Shown piece by piece: positions 21,891-34,132 of a stretch of DNA of 64,000 nt (its first letter is position 1; every line of letters starts with the position of its first letter). This DNA is from Eulemur rufifrons (taxonomy: Eukaryota > Chordata > Mammalia > Primates > Lemuridae): NCBI RefSeq assembly GCF_041146395.1, contig NC_090990.1, positions 46,200,001 through 46,264,000 of the forward strand, in the 5' to 3' direction. Under the pieces are notes generated by a model that was given only the letters and a program-made list of their open reading frames with translations, was not told the origin of the DNA and made no database searches. Position numbers and translations under genes: made by a program.

Positions 21891-23396
21891 AAAGGAGTAG
21901 TTTTATCCTCACACATTATGAGTATTTTATTGTCTACATATAGAAGATACCTAGCTGAACAGACTTTAGGTTAGTTGGCTAGTAGCCAAAATAGGAAACG
22001 TTTTAGACCCCATTTCCCTGATTTTCAAATTCTAAAATGGACTGGCTGGGGTGGTCTATTTCAGACATCGTCCCCTCCCCCACCCCCGGGACCCTTCGCA
22101 CAGGAGCAGTTACAGAGGAAAGAAGGAAAAAAGGGATTTCTTTCTGGCCCTCAAATTCATTTGTGCCTGTGACTCTTGTCCCAGGAGAGACCCAGGAGTG
22201 TCCATCGAATGCAACATTCCAAATAGAAAAGCTTTTTAAAGTATTTATTTATAATTCATGCGGGACTGTGTAAATATATCCAAAGATCTAGAGTCTAAAA
22301 ATATGAAAATATGAGGCAATACAATTTATGCAGTATTTGAATTGGGCTCAGAAAAGAAAGAAATGAGGAGCCGTCATCAAATCACAGTGCGGTAGAAGGC
22401 GCACCTGGCATGTGGCTGCAGCTCCATCTGCTATTGCTCTGTTTTCCCTGCAGTCGAAGCCCGGAGCTAGTATGACAGGACCCTTTGACAGAGATATCCC
22501 TGGAAGGACCACTTCTAATGGCCACTTTCCATACCTCCCCAGCAATTAAGAATCAGTGTGGTGAAATATCAGAGGGGCTAGTTCGGGTCAGGAACAGCGG
22601 ATGAACTTTCCTTGCCACAAATAATAGCATCCTTTCTGATTTTAAATCTGAATGTGAATTTGTTGTTTTTAAACCTGTACATTATATTTTGGAAGGAATT
22701 ATCCATTTGTGGATAATATTAGTAAACGGAATGTAATATAAATAATTTATTTAGGGATTTGGAGTGACTAATCCAGATTGATTAGTTGTCTGCTAGAAAA
22801 ATTCATGTGGCCACAGGATTTTTGGCACCTTTTCTCCCTACAGCTTCCTCATTCTTTTTCTCTTCTTCAGGTTTTACTCAGCTCCAGGCAACTCTGTTCC
22901 CCTGGCATGAGCTTGTCATTAAGGAAATCTACTGGGATATCTCCCATAGAGATGGGGAGGGGTAGTAGTTTCTGCACATTACGCTGCCCCATCTCAGTTG
23001 TTAATTTCTATACTTGGTTGATTTTAACCTAAAGGGAACAAGGGAGTCTCAGATGCTTTATCTGCAGGCATCATATGGCAAATATCCAAAAAGAGAAGAG
23101 CAAGGGATATTGTGGCAAGGCCCATCAAAGTAGGGATAGCCTTCCAACTATCTCTCCGTGAAGGAAAGCGTGTGTTTTCTTAGATCTCTGTAGGTATTTT
23201 GCAACCAGAGAGCTTCTCAGCAAGCAGCACTTGTAAACTCAGAGATGAAGAAGGAGAAGCCAAATCACAGCTTCCGAATAGGTCAAATTAGCAAAAGAGA
23301 GTTGCCATTAAAAGCCTGACACTGAGCATCTGTTAAGGGAAAAATCAGTTGTCCAAGTCACTTGAAGACTTGTACCTCAGTTTTCTCATAAGTAAA
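21891..23396. other. Intronic sequence, nothing recognised
   Basis: Moderate GC, no named repeat. Several overlapping frames (21975-22273, 22348-22545, 22778-23032) have no domain and are judged chance. Confidence 0.5.
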
Positions 23397-23520
23397 TTCA
23401 ACAGATAGTTATTAAGAATCTGCTGTGTACGTTTACACTATATATTGGATGTATTGAGGGAATACAGAGATGGCTCAGACGTTCTGCTCTTGAGAACCTG
23501 ACAGTCTAGCAAACGGGAAA
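23397..23520 (-). repeat. L2 3' end fragment
   Basis: 'attcaacagatagttattaa' followed by gaatctgctgtgtac and 'gagaacctgacagtctagca' is a decayed reverse L2 tail. Confidence 0.65.
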
Positions 23521-23527
23521 AGGCACC

Positions 23528-24175
23528 GTTCATTCATTCAGCAGATATTTATCAAGTGCATTCTAAGAACCAGGCATGTTCTAGGCGTTGCACTGAGCAA
23601 AACAGACAAAATCCTGCTCTTAACTGAGCTTACCTTCTCAGGGGAGGAGACAGACAATAAACTAATATACATCTCATATGCCAAGTGACATTAAATGTTA
23701 TGAAGGAAAATATGGCAAGATAAGGGGATAAAGAAAAGAGGATGTGGGTGGGTGCTGTTTTACACAGGGTAGTCAGGACCTTTCTGATTTGTTGACATTT
23801 GAGCTAAGACCTAAAGAGGGTGAAGTAGTGCACTGAGCAGGTATTAGGGACTTTTGTTCTAGGAAGAAAAAACAGTAAGTACAAAGGCCCTGAGGCTTGC
23901 TGGAGGAACGGTAAGGCGGTTGGTGTGGCTTGAAGAGTACAAAAGAGTGAGGGAGTAGTTGAGATGAGAATGGTCGGAAGCCAAACCACATTGGACCTTG
24001 TAGGCCAGGGAGGGGCCCTGGCAAATCCTTGATAAGCCATGATACGCTCTACAGAGGAACGCACGCACCAAATCCACTCACGTCTTGATACAGTAGATAT
24101 ATCCTGAGCCCTAAGATCTGATGCTGTTCTAGATACTGGGTGTTCTGTGGGAAGCAAAGCAAGCACAGAGTTTAG
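23528..24175 (-). repeat. L2 LINE 3' segment, long
   Basis: Opens 'cgttcattcattcagcagat', then 'gcaaaacagacaaaatcctg', 'gtcaggacctttctgatttg', 'acatttgagctaagacctaa', 'acaaaggccctgaggcttgc' and 'ttggaccttgtaggccaggg'. This is the reverse order of the L2 3' end and extends several hundred bases inward. The minus-strand frames here (23773-24166) are L2-derived. Confidence 0.88.
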
Positions 24176-24474
24176 TGCCCATTTGTAAACAAAGGTCTAA
24201 ATCATAGCTTTGTTAAGGAATGAGACTCTCATCTGCTGTGGCCGTATCTTTTAGTATCCCCAAAGGTTTTCCCTTATGCATGTATTACTAAAAGGTGAGT
24301 TGCTTGCATGGAATATCTGGCTTCACGTACCCACTCATGCGAATGATTCCTTTTCCTTATAGGAGGTCTAAATCTGTGGGGTTTCATCTTCACTCTTAGG
24401 TCACAACACCATTAGATTATAAAACCCCAGCTCTCAAGTACATTTACCATGAAGGTTGATTTTGCTCCTTAGTA

Positions 24475-24610
24475 GTTGCCAGATTCAGCAAATAAAAACT
24501 CAAGACGCCAAGTTAAATTTGAATTTCAGTTAAACAATGAATAATTTTTTATTATACAAAAAAAGTATTCATTGGTTATCTAAACCAAGTCCTGCATTTT
24601 GTCTGGCAAC
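24475..24610. mobile_element. Palindromic MITE-like DNA transposon relic
   Basis: Terminal inverted repeats gttgccaga (24475-24483) and tctggcaac (24602-24610) are exact complements. The interior also folds back loosely ('caaataaaaactcaagacgc' against '...aagtcctgcattttgtc'). Length about 136 bp. A widespread mammalian palindromic element of this type exists, but I cannot name the family. Confidence 0.7.
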
Positions 24611-25369
24611 CAGTTGTAATTCTCCACATACTCCCATGGAAGTCACCTAGGCAAGAGTAACAGCGGCGTATGAAAAGCTTTGATTAGTCTGTGATGATTT
24701 CCCTGATCACAAAGGGTCAAACCACTGGAATTTAACCTACTGAAAATGAAACCTGGGAAGAGTACTACAAAGTTCCAATGACTTGACTGCTTAAATTCCA
24801 TTCCTCCTGCATCTGCGTGTACCTAGGCCAGTAGTTTTCTTGGAACAATAAACCTCTTGTAAAGCAAAGTCAATGGGTACAATATAGTAGTTGAAAGCCA
24901 CTCAACCTATGTAAGTAAGTGTATAAGTTTAATTAGTGGTGTGTTAATTGAGTAAGCCATTGTGCCAGTGTGTGAGTCACTTTTTAAAAGCAAATGCAAA
25001 GGAAGTATATTTTGTCACATCCAGTTATTGGCAGACTCTGCCTCATGAAAGATGATGAAAATAGAAAATCAGTCAAATAATAAAGCACTCAAAATTTCCA
25101 CATTTGGAGGTGAAGATGCCATGTTTTTCATATACTATAATGGAAAGCTAAACGTATTTTTTAGTTTCAAATTGGGACTACTTTTCTAGGTATGACAAAA
25201 CTTGTCTGAAGATATTAGAAAAACAGTATGATTTTTGAACCTTCCTACTGTAAGAAAGAATAATGTTGACAGATTCAGGAAAACAGTTTTGGAAAATAGA
25301 GTTAAACTCTATTGGGATTTAGAGCCAGATAATGACCAAAAAAAAAAAAAAAGATTTTAGTGATAATAA

Positions 25370-25412
25370 TCATGATAGTAGCTTACAATCATTGTGGGCT
25401 TTCTATGTGCTG
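25370..25412 (-). repeat. MIR, part 1 of an interrupted copy
   Basis: 'gtagcttacaatcattgtgg' and 'ctttctatgtgctgg' match the reverse MIR start. The match resumes at about 25859 with 'cactgtgctaagag'. Confidence 0.7.
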
Positions 25413-25858
25413 GTATGCTAGTTTGGGTCCTCCAAGATTGATATATCCTTATAGGATTAGATGTGCAAGAGATGTATTGGGGCAACACCTAGAAAATATA
25501 TAGAGGAGCGAGCAAGAGTAGACTGGAAGAAGCTTCAGGCTGGAATGCAGTTCTGACACGTGGGAGAGGAGAGGGGAAAGAATGGGGAACTGGACTGGAA
25601 GAATCCCAGACAGCATATGCTCCTAAGAAAGTTTCAGACAGGCCAATGGAGTGTCCTTGAGACAAAGTCACCTGTTGGAAGAGTTCTGTGTCCCATATGA
25701 ATGGGTCTGCATTAGCATCCTCCCCTCAGTCCTTAGCTGGAAGCAGCTTGGAACAGGTGTGGTGGTGGATCCAGAGGAGTGGCAGTTGGGGCTGTCAGGC
25801 AGTTATGTTCCCTACAGCTGGTGATATGAGTGGCTCATATGTATGGCCACCAGAGCCA
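25413..25858. mobile_element. About 446-bp insertion inside a MIR, family unknown
   Basis: It separates the two halves of one MIR, so it is a younger insertion. It contains 'gggtcctccaagattgatat', 'gcaagagatgtattgggg' and 'gaagcagcttggaacaggtg'. This resembles a known interspersed mammalian repeat, but I cannot name it with confidence. The boundaries are inferred from the MIR halves. A 4-bp ATGC occurs at each edge. Confidence 0.6.
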
Positions 25859-26055
25859 TGCACTGTGCTAAGAGTTCTATATTCATGATCTTATGTAATC
25901 TTAATACAATCCTATGATGATAGGTGCTATTAGCATGCCCATTTTACAGATGAGGAAACTGAGACACAAAGTTTAAATAGCTTGCCCACAGTCAAGAAGG
26001 CATAAAGAGTGTTCCAACTCCAGAGTCTAATTGCTTAACCATTACACTATATTAT
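25859..26055 (-). repeat. MIR, part 2 of an interrupted copy
   Basis: Continues the reverse MIR: 'cactgtgctaagagttctat', 'cccattttacagatgaggaa' and 'ttgcttaaccattacactat'. Together with part 1 it makes a nearly complete MIR. Confidence 0.88.
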
Positions 26056-26170
26056 GGAAAGAATGGAATTCAAACCCTAATTCTGTAACTTGTTGATTTT
26101 GTCAATTTGGGCAAGTAATTTAAACTCTTGGACTTTTATTTCCTCATTTATAAGGTGGTATGTCATCACC
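26056..26170 (+). repeat. MIR fragment, opposite orientation
   Basis: 'ggaattcaaaccctaattct', 'tttgggcaagtaatttaaac' and 'tatttcctcatttataaggt' give the forward MIR core right next to a reverse copy. Confidence 0.7.
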
Positions 26171-27924
26171 TTCCCAGGAAATGTGTTCTTGTTGCTGTTT
26201 TGTTTGAGGTCAAACAATGTTAGTTCCTTTCCACTTCCTCTTGTTTTTCTCTCATCTAGGATTTTCATCTCTTCCTTTATTCCTTATCTCATCTTCCCAG
26301 GTATCTGCTTCAGCCTTGTTCTGGCACCCACAGACTTCATTACATCCTCAGAACTAACAGAACTGTTTCTGTGCAGATTGTATGTATGTATGTTTGCAAA
26401 AAGTGCCCAGCACTTGGAATAATCCATAATAGACACTCAGTAGACTGCAGCCTATCTTCTCTCTCATCTGTCTCATTCCCCCATGGACATAAACCATGTG
26501 CTAGAGGACTTTTTCTTATTTTCAATTTTTTTGGCAAAATAACATTTTTATGGAAAAGCTACATTCTTATTTTTTATGAACATTCTTTATTCATTTTTCT
26601 ACAGTCTCAAGTATTATGTGATTCTTTAATGGATATTTTTAAACAATGGGCTAAATTTTCATTTGATTTTTCTGCTGGAGGTGGAGAGTATGAAATGAGG
26701 TTAGTTGTTAGGTATTTATACCAGATGCCATTATGTTTGTTGGATGGCATAAAACAATTATGATTGCCAATAAATTTGAAAGTGTTTCAGTTGCAAAAGA
26801 TGTAGGAGTGTAGTTTTATTGAAAACATAAAATGTTTATTTTCATTCTTCATTTTTTTGTGCAGTACACTAGAAATTTGCACCTCGTCCCTTTCATTTTA
26901 GATTTCTGAATTATTTAAAAGAATCGGTTAATTCTCCATTTCAAGTGAGCAAGACAAAGTTCATTGGGATATCTGATTCCTAGCATGTCCCACATTCACA
27001 GATCATGTTAACTCCATAGAGAGGTTTATCTTCTTTCAAAATTGCAAATGATGTCCAAACCGAGAGCTTTTCAATTTAATGCATTGTTACAGCTTTGAAC
27101 TATGAGTAAGATGCTTCCCGATAGAAAGAGGGAAAATGAGGCACCTTATTTTCTGAGCTTTAGCCAATTTTAAAAGTAGCAGCACAGAACATATATGTCC
27201 TTTCAGTTTTAGTGGATTTTCAAATCGATATCATGAAATGCGCACAAGTAAACCTTAGCACATGCTTGATTGGTAGTTACCAACTGGTGGTCCTTGAAGG
27301 AGACCAAAGGAAAAATCTTAAAAGAAATTATGCATTTCCCCCCCTAGATAAAGCATGGGCTGAAGATTTTTGCTTTTGCTTCTATGGTTGTGAACTTACT
27401 GCTCTCTTACACTTACAGAGACTCTGTTTGGCAGTTACAGTTTAGATTCATTTAATGAAAGGTGGGGGAGCGATGAATTATCCATTATTTAATAAAGATG
27501 GTAAATTAAATACTTGGAGAAATTGGCTCCATGAGAGGAAATTGTTGCAAGGTGTCGTTAATGGTGAGAAGATGCAGAAGCCTCTGCTGCAGACCAGCGG
27601 TTATTAGCCTTTAACATTCTCTCAGGGAAGAAGAAGAAGGAAGAGCAAAGCAGGTGCCAGTAACCGGCAGCAGAGACTGGTTGTGTGCAGGGGATGCCCG
27701 CCATCGCCATAATGTATCCCTTTCGATCATTCTTTCAGTAGATACGGTTGAATTCAGTTCTATCTGAGCAGAACTGTTAGTGAGGTCAATGTCGAAAGCA
27801 GCATTCTAACGAAATGTGGTGGGTACAAATATGTAATTGTGTAGCATATTTGAATTTGGGGCTCAGATCTCTTTCTATGTGAATTCTTTCTGTGCATTCA
27901 CAAGGAAGGCAAGAAAATTGACCA
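26171..27924. other. Intronic sequence, nothing named
   Basis: No repeat identified with confidence. A 130-residue frame at 26371-26763 lacks motifs and is AT-rich. The stretch 27540-27830 is unique-looking and holds several CpG words (tcgttaatgg, accggcagc, catcgcc, tttcgatc), unusual for this intron, so it may be conserved non-coding sequence. Confidence 0.45.
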
Positions 27925-28090
27925 CGTTTGAATAATACTATCTACTTTAAATCATCTGAGCATATTATCTTAATTTGGGATTGTAAGTCTAAGGGGTAGA
28001 GGATGAGGAAAGTGAGGCTCACGGAGGCTGAGGGACATGTCCATAGTCAACAGCAAGTGAGTGCCAGGGTAAGAGCCTGCTTTGTCTTCC
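27925..28090 (-). repeat. MIR fragment
   Basis: 'aggatgaggaaagtgaggct' and the following cacggaggctgagggacatg match the reverse MIR core. Confidence 0.7.
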
Positions 28091-28681
28091 TGGGGAGAGC
28101 TTTGAGACTAAACAGAGATGGTGGATAGTGAAGTGCTGTGAAATGTTTTATACTCAGCAGCTACAATAGCATCAAATAATTTGTATTGGTAGGTTTTCAA
28201 TATATTTTCTACATGTGCTGTTCCCCCACCCCAAGGAAACTGTACACTTGAGGTCAGAGAATAAAAGCAGCACGTTAGGGTACATAATTATGCTGATATA
28301 ATTAGATAAGGCATAAGCTGTAATATATAATATATGTATTATAATGTATGCTATATAGTCCTTATAATCTATTAGTTCTTTTAACTGAACATCAGCAAAT
28401 GAAAATAGCAGTATGTCATAATATGCTGAAAGCAAAACCAATAAGAGAGGGTCTGCAGAATTCCATATTTCCTCAGGATACTGCGCATACTGTGGGTGAC
28501 ATGTGACCATATGCCATAGTTACCAAATGAGGGAGATGGTGTTATTAAGTATTACTTTATTATTATTTTTATAGGATTTATTTTTTTAAAAAGATGCAAA
28601 ATAAATAGAAATAGACTTGAAGTTCCAATGTTTTCTTTGGGTACCCCTAGTTTGTGTTTTGAGGAGACCGCTATTCTAGAC

Positions 28682-28792
28682 TATATAATCCATGAGGGCA
28701 GAAACTAGTGTTTGTCTTATATTCCAAACACAGTATCTGGCACTCCAAAAATATTTTTAGAGTGAATAAATGAGTAAGTGAATAAATGAATG
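28682..28792 (+). repeat. L2 3' end fragment
   Basis: 'ccatgagggcagaaactagt', 'cacagtatctggcact' and 'agtgaataaatgaatga' are the L2 3' terminus. Confidence 0.8.
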
Positions 28793-29007
28793 ATTCTTGT
28801 CCTCAGGAGTTTAAGGTCTTTCAAGGGGAAAATAATATATAGTCATAGGTTATTCTCCCTCCAATTCATCTTTTCTTAATTGTACATATGTTAATATTTA
28901 TTAATATATGTGCTAATCTTTGTGTCAGGCAATGGGGATTTACATTACGATGGGAAACATAAATGAGATGCAGACCCAATAGTCATAGAGTACATATTCT
29001 AGCAAGG

Positions 29008-29133
29008 GAGACAGATATTTAGGCAGAGCTTTGCCATCAAACGTGATTGTGATCCCCTGAAGGTGTTTGGGAGACAGATATTTAGGCAGAGCTTTGCCAT
29101 CAAACGTGATTGTGATCCCCTGAAGGTGTTTGG
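29008..29133. repeat. Perfect 63-bp tandem duplication (two copies)
   Basis: Copy 1 spans 29008-29070 and copy 2 spans 29071-29133; both begin gagacagatatttaggc and end gaaggtgtttgg. By eye they are identical at every base. Because 63 is divisible by three, a minus-strand 81-residue frame passes through both copies and shows a 21-residue repeat, but no gene is supported. Perfect identity in a neutral intron implies a recent event or an assembly artefact. Confidence 0.95.
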
Positions 29134-30727
29134 GGCTTATGGCAGAGGTAGGTACAAGTGATAAAAGATATGCAAGGGGCAGCAATAATAAAGTTGTGGG
29201 TGTTCAGAGAAGAGCTTGTTAGTTGATCTAAATGCTGAAGTGCATGTATGTTCCCAGGTGTTACCTAAGGCCTTCTTGTCTCTCTTAATTAGCTCAAAAC
29301 TGCCATTCCATAACCTGAGGAAATCCGAAGCCCACCCCAGGATTTCTGCATATCTCTGGGAGTTCTTTCAGCAAAACTTCTCTTCTGGCTGTCAGTTCCT
29401 GCACCTGCTGAGTTAGTGTAGTTTCTAGTTACTCTTCCAAGCTGTACGGTACTGTCTTCCACCTCCTATGCCCCAGATGTTGGATTGAGCCCCTTCTCTA
29501 TATTCCTGCACTGTGCACATGTAGAAATCAAGTACGTAGCTGCCTTTGGTGAAGGTGTAGGGGCACAGAGGTAGGGAAGGAGCACTTAGGCCATGTCTCA
29601 GAACACACTACTTCTCATTGATTTTAAATAACTCTGTTCTTAAAAGCACTTCAGTCACTCTACCATGTTACCATTGTCCTCGCTTCTCTCTCTCTGCCTC
29701 TCTTCTCTGAGCCTCTCTTTGTTCTTCTTTAGTTTTCCTTGAGTTTTGCAAATTTATGGCCTTGGGAGTCTTCTTTTTTAATAAGACTGATCAATGTATT
29801 CTGGTACTCTTGACAGAGTAATAGATGGGATTTGCAGTTTGTGTGTGTGTGAGAGGGAAGATGCAAGGTCCCTGTTAAGCAAAAAGAACCTTATGAGTAG
29901 AGGCCCAGGGCAGAGAGGACCCAGCATGTAAGACTGGGCTTGGCTGAGGCATAGTGTTTCTGAACAGTTTCAAATATGCCAGTCATATCATGTTTAATTC
30001 TTGGATGGCCAGACACCCAGCGTGTTTCCCTTGGAGTGGAGCTTGCTGACTGACTGGCTGACAGCTAGAAAGCATCCATAAGTGAGAGCTGGAGATGAAA
30101 TTAAAATGTGACTTCTTTGGCATCCACCTTTTGAACCTAGGCCTTCCCCACTTTACTCTAATTCAATTTAGTTGATGTTGGATGGAAACTAATACAGTTA
30201 AAAAGAACTTCATGTAATCTCACTAACATTCTTAGAACATGATGCTCAAGGTTTTCTGGTCAAGGATATTTGCATTTGCATTTATAGAATAGTTAAGAGC
30301 CAGAATTCTATGCATGTGAAAAGTCCTTGCTTTGAGAATGACATTTCCAAGCTGTCAAAATCTAATGTGCTCAAAGCCCAAACCGAAGTTGCCTTTTATT
30401 CTGTAAATATTGAAGAGAAGGCTTAGAATGGCACCAGTGAATTCGCTAGCCAGGATACTAGCCTACTGAGTTGGTATCAGAAAAAGTCCATTTGTTGGAT
30501 TTAAATTATAACAAAATTCAAGCCTGAGGGATGTCATGAGAAAGTATTAAAGGGGTCAAAGTCCCATGTTTTCCTGCTGGCCATTTGGCCACTTTGACAC
30601 AATTTACTAGGTTTCATTTGGGGCATACACATATATTATAGGCATCTTTGTTACTTGATTGCTCTCATCTCCGATTTCTTGATGTTCACAGCGAACTGCA
30701 GAAGTCTTCACACTAAATCTTCACGTA
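29134..30727. other. Intronic sequence, nothing recognised
   Basis: No named repeat or exon. A short CT-rich patch lies near 29683-29720. Confidence 0.5.
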
Positions 30728-30900
30728 GTACATTCACTCATTCAACCAATATTTATTTATTAAACATCTGCTATATGCCAGATAATGTTCCAGGCATTGG
30801 TTACAAGACAGATGAAGCCCAGAGAAGTAAAGCAGTGTGCCTCAAATAAGAGCAGAGCAGTAGAACTGAGACCCTTAATGTTCGATTCCTTGTGCAGGAT
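30728..30900 (-). repeat. L2 3' end fragment
   Basis: 'cattcactcattcaaccaat' followed by atttatttattaaacatctg, then 'atatgccagataatgttcca', is the reverse L2 tail. Confidence 0.8.
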
Positions 30901-31127
30901 TCTTTCCACCACATTATTCCTCTGCTTTTCTTAGGCTTGCTCTTCTCCAAAACAAATAAATTGGAATTGAAAACTTAACTTGAAAGGCTATTGAAATCAT
31001 TCTCTTCATTTGCCAACAAATTATAAAGTTTATTTGAAAGTCATTTGTGTATCGTTTTGAATCAATTTATCACAGTTTTAATATTAATGCATTCGTCTGA
31101 TTCTCTGAATAATGTCTCTAAAGGCAG

Positions 31128-31258
31128 GCATTAAGTGGGTTGTAAACTCCATGAAGGCAAGGATTGTTTTTCTTTTTTACCCCCCATTTCCTCCTTAGCA
31201 CAGTGCATATCACATAGTATATGTGCAATAACTGTCTGTCATAAATGCAGAATTGAGC
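31128..31258 (+). repeat. L2 3' end fragment
   Basis: 'actccatgaaggcaaggatt', 'tccttagcacagtgcatatc' and 'catagtatatgtgcaataac' follow the L2 3' end. Confidence 0.78.
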
Positions 31259-31259
31259 G

Positions 31260-32085
31260 AATCTCTTATGCTTTACTCTGTGCTTGTTGCCTGGTGCAGT
31301 GTGCATGCGGCGTGAGTGCCCCGGGAGAGTCTGCTGCTGGTGAGATTACAATGTCGTCCACATTTCAGTGGGCTTCTGGATAGCACTTGTGGTTCCCAGC
31401 CCATGTACTCTTTAGAGTTTGATACTCATTACTTAGGTGTCCAGTCAAGCCACTTGCAGTTTGGTTTGCTGTACGGGGGTGGGTGTCTCTGGTACCTGCA
31501 GGCCCCCCGGCTGCAGACACAGCAAGATGGTTCCAAGCAGGGCATGAAAAATTTGCTGCCAGTGAAGGAGGAAGGTTTGCCTTGGCTGGGACTAGCAGGA
31601 TTTCGGGCTCCACGTCTTACAGTCTTGCCTCTGTGTCACCACCACTGTCCTCATCTGCTCACAGCCATCAGCTTTCCTAAGTGCAGCACTGGGGAAGATT
31701 GTGTATGAGGCAGAGCTGGTATAACTAGTCTAGGTATGAGATAAATACTTGTTCCACGGTGGAGACAATCGATGTGAAAGGATCTTTGCACTGGGAAAGG
31801 TTGAGCAGAGCAAAGGGAGGCGAGAATAAGATAGGACTGGGCTGTGGATTGGAGTTGAAGCAAGTACCTGCATGAAAAGAAAGCAGTGTCCACCTCATAC
31901 TTCTAACATAAATATAAGACAGGATGTCTCTCCTGTTCCCTGTTTTTCATGATCTCATAGGGCACAGAACATGGGTAAAGTTAGAAGAAATGATAAATTT
32001 GATAGCTCTTCTTATTTGGAGAAAATTTTTTTGAAAGGGAGAATGTGGTCTTCTAACTTGAGCTTTGACAGGTGTGTGGGAGAGG
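31260..32085. other. Intronic sequence, nothing recognised
   Basis: GC is locally higher (31300-31720). Overlapping frames on both strands up to 130 residues (31316-31708) show no domain, signal peptide or membrane segment, and are judged chance. Confidence 0.45.
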
Positions 32086-32089
32086 ATGG

Positions 32090-32340
32090 CAAACCTGGCC
32101 AGAGCCTTGACGCTGCCACTCACCTGGCTGTGAAAAGCCTTCAGAGCATTCAGACCCTGACTTCATCATTCACTAACTGTGCCTAACTCCCCTGTGCCTC
32201 CGTAGCTTCATCACTAAAATGGTTTCTCATAATTCTTGCCCTTCTTTGCTCCCAAAGAGTTAGTAAGGATATAATGATGTAATGTATGTGAAAGCACTTT
32301 ATAAGCAACTAAGCCACATATAAAATGTGCTATTGTAATA
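32090..32340 (+). repeat. MIR fragment
   Basis: 'gaccctgacttcatcattca', 'ccctgtgcctccgtagcttc', 'taatgtatgtgaaagcactt' and 'tgctattgtaataatt' follow forward MIR order, with decay in the middle. Confidence 0.65.
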
Positions 32341-34130
32341 ATTTCTGGTCAAGAGGAATTGCTTCATTTCCATCTCTGGTCCCCTGAAAAATGCTAGGAG
32401 GCCAATGAATATACTTCACATTTTCTTTTCAACCCAGCAGTGCTCGTTTTCACTTGAATACGGTGACAAAGCTGTTGCATAGGAAATAAATGCTCCTGTC
32501 TTACGGGAGCGTGTTTTATCGTTTGGCACACCACTTCGCCCCCATCCCTACAAAGCCTTACAGATACTGAAAGGTATTCTTTCTGGACTTGCTGTGCCAC
32601 TACTTTCACCCTCTATTCTGAACTAATTTGGCATTCAAAGACTTTGAAAGGTAATATTTAAAAACGTAAGCATCCAAAATTACCTCCAGTAGCCAAAACA
32701 AACAAATAAAATCCTCAGTCTAACGATGATACTCCAGTTGATCTATAATACATTTAAGAAATCTGTAGACTGTGTTAGTGTATCAGTGTTTGACTTCAGA
32801 TCGACTCAGGTTTATTCCTTCTTAAACTCCCTTGAATCCCCAGACTTTTTTCTTATTTGCATTGAGTATATTCTCCCCAGTGGCAGTTAGATCACTTTTA
32901 ATTGGCTTTTACTGAAACTTTTCTTTTTCAGAGACAATCAGCAGAGAGAAAAAATGGGCTCCAACCATGTATGTTTATTGTTTTGCTGAAGGTTATAGGA
33001 ATACATTTGTCTCCAGTAATTCTTATTTATATTTGGTGATCTTAAAAGGAAATATTAGTGTTCTCTCTCTTAAGCCATGGGTCCAAAAGGCTTATCAAGC
33101 ATAGATTTTAAAACCCTGACAAATTATTCCCAAGATTTTTGAAATTATTCTGATTTCAACTCCTCTCTCTACTTTCGAATCTCCATTTCTGCCTCCTTAT
33201 CATAATCCATGCACACCAAATACCTGTGTCTTCAAGACATCAAAGCTCATTTAAAACAAGAAAAAAATGGTAAGTTTCATAGAAAGAAAGCCTCATATAT
33301 ATTGAGAGAGCTATACTATATTTGTCTTTTCATGCGTTTTTTTTTTTTTTTTTTTTTTTTTTGGTTGAACTGAATTCTTTTACCTCCCCTTCTCAGAAAA
33401 GTTTTTAACTGTGCCCAGCTAGAGCTGTAGCAGAATGGGCAAAGTTTAGTCATTCCCAGGACAATGTTTTTGGTCTGTGGTACCTACTGAGGAGGCACTT
33501 ACTTATAATGTGATGTACATGACATAAGTTGGTGGGGAAGAGCCTGCTTTTCTTAAATGGTTCATTTATTTCACTGGCGGCCTAATGAAAATTATATGAA
33601 CCACAATGAATCACAACAATTACCAATTTAATTCTTTTTTTTTTTACCCCGTATTTATTTAAAAGGTTTGCTCTATAAATATAGGACCTGTAGATAAAAG
33701 GTTTCTCTAAAAATCACTCTCTTCACTCTCTTTTCTAGATGTTTTCATTAGTTGGTATTCATTTAAGTGAGTTCTACTCTGCATACCATTAAAGGTGTGT
33801 GTAAATGTTTTTATTGGTTTCTTCCCTATCTTCTACTTTTATATTTCCTCTATAAGAGGCAATGCCATTAACCTTAGCAGTGCTGAGTGTGATTGTCTTT
33901 CGATCAGCCCCATCATTGCAAACCACTGATCCATAGCTTACATTACTTAAACCACTGGTTCCTAAACAGAAAAATAGCCCCATTACCTTACTTGGAATGG
34001 TGATAGGCTGTCTGAAAAATCCTTTCAAAAAGACGAGTGAGCAAAAATACTCCCCAGTTCCTTTGGGAATAGTTCTTTCTTTGATATAAATGTTGCAGTA
34101 GTAGTACCTGAGTTTCCTTTTTTAACTCTG
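32341..34130. other. Intronic sequence with one long T run
   Basis: The only named feature is T26 at 33337-33362. The sequence beside it ('ttggttgaactgaattcttt') is not recognisable as Alu or L1, so the run may be an orphan tail or slippage. Confidence 0.5.
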
Positions 34131-34132
34131 CA

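Noticed and set aside
26371..26763. 130-residue plus-strand frame with hydrophobic runs
   Set aside because: AT-rich sequence gives Phe/Leu/Ile runs by chance. No signal peptide context, no family and several overlapping frames.
31316..31708. 130-residue frame in locally GC-richer sequence
   Set aside because: Frames are open on both strands here, which is typical of stop-poor GC-richer DNA. No recognised domain.
33337..33362. T26 run as an Alu or L1 tail
   Set aside because: The following sequence does not match Alu or L1, and no target duplication was seen.
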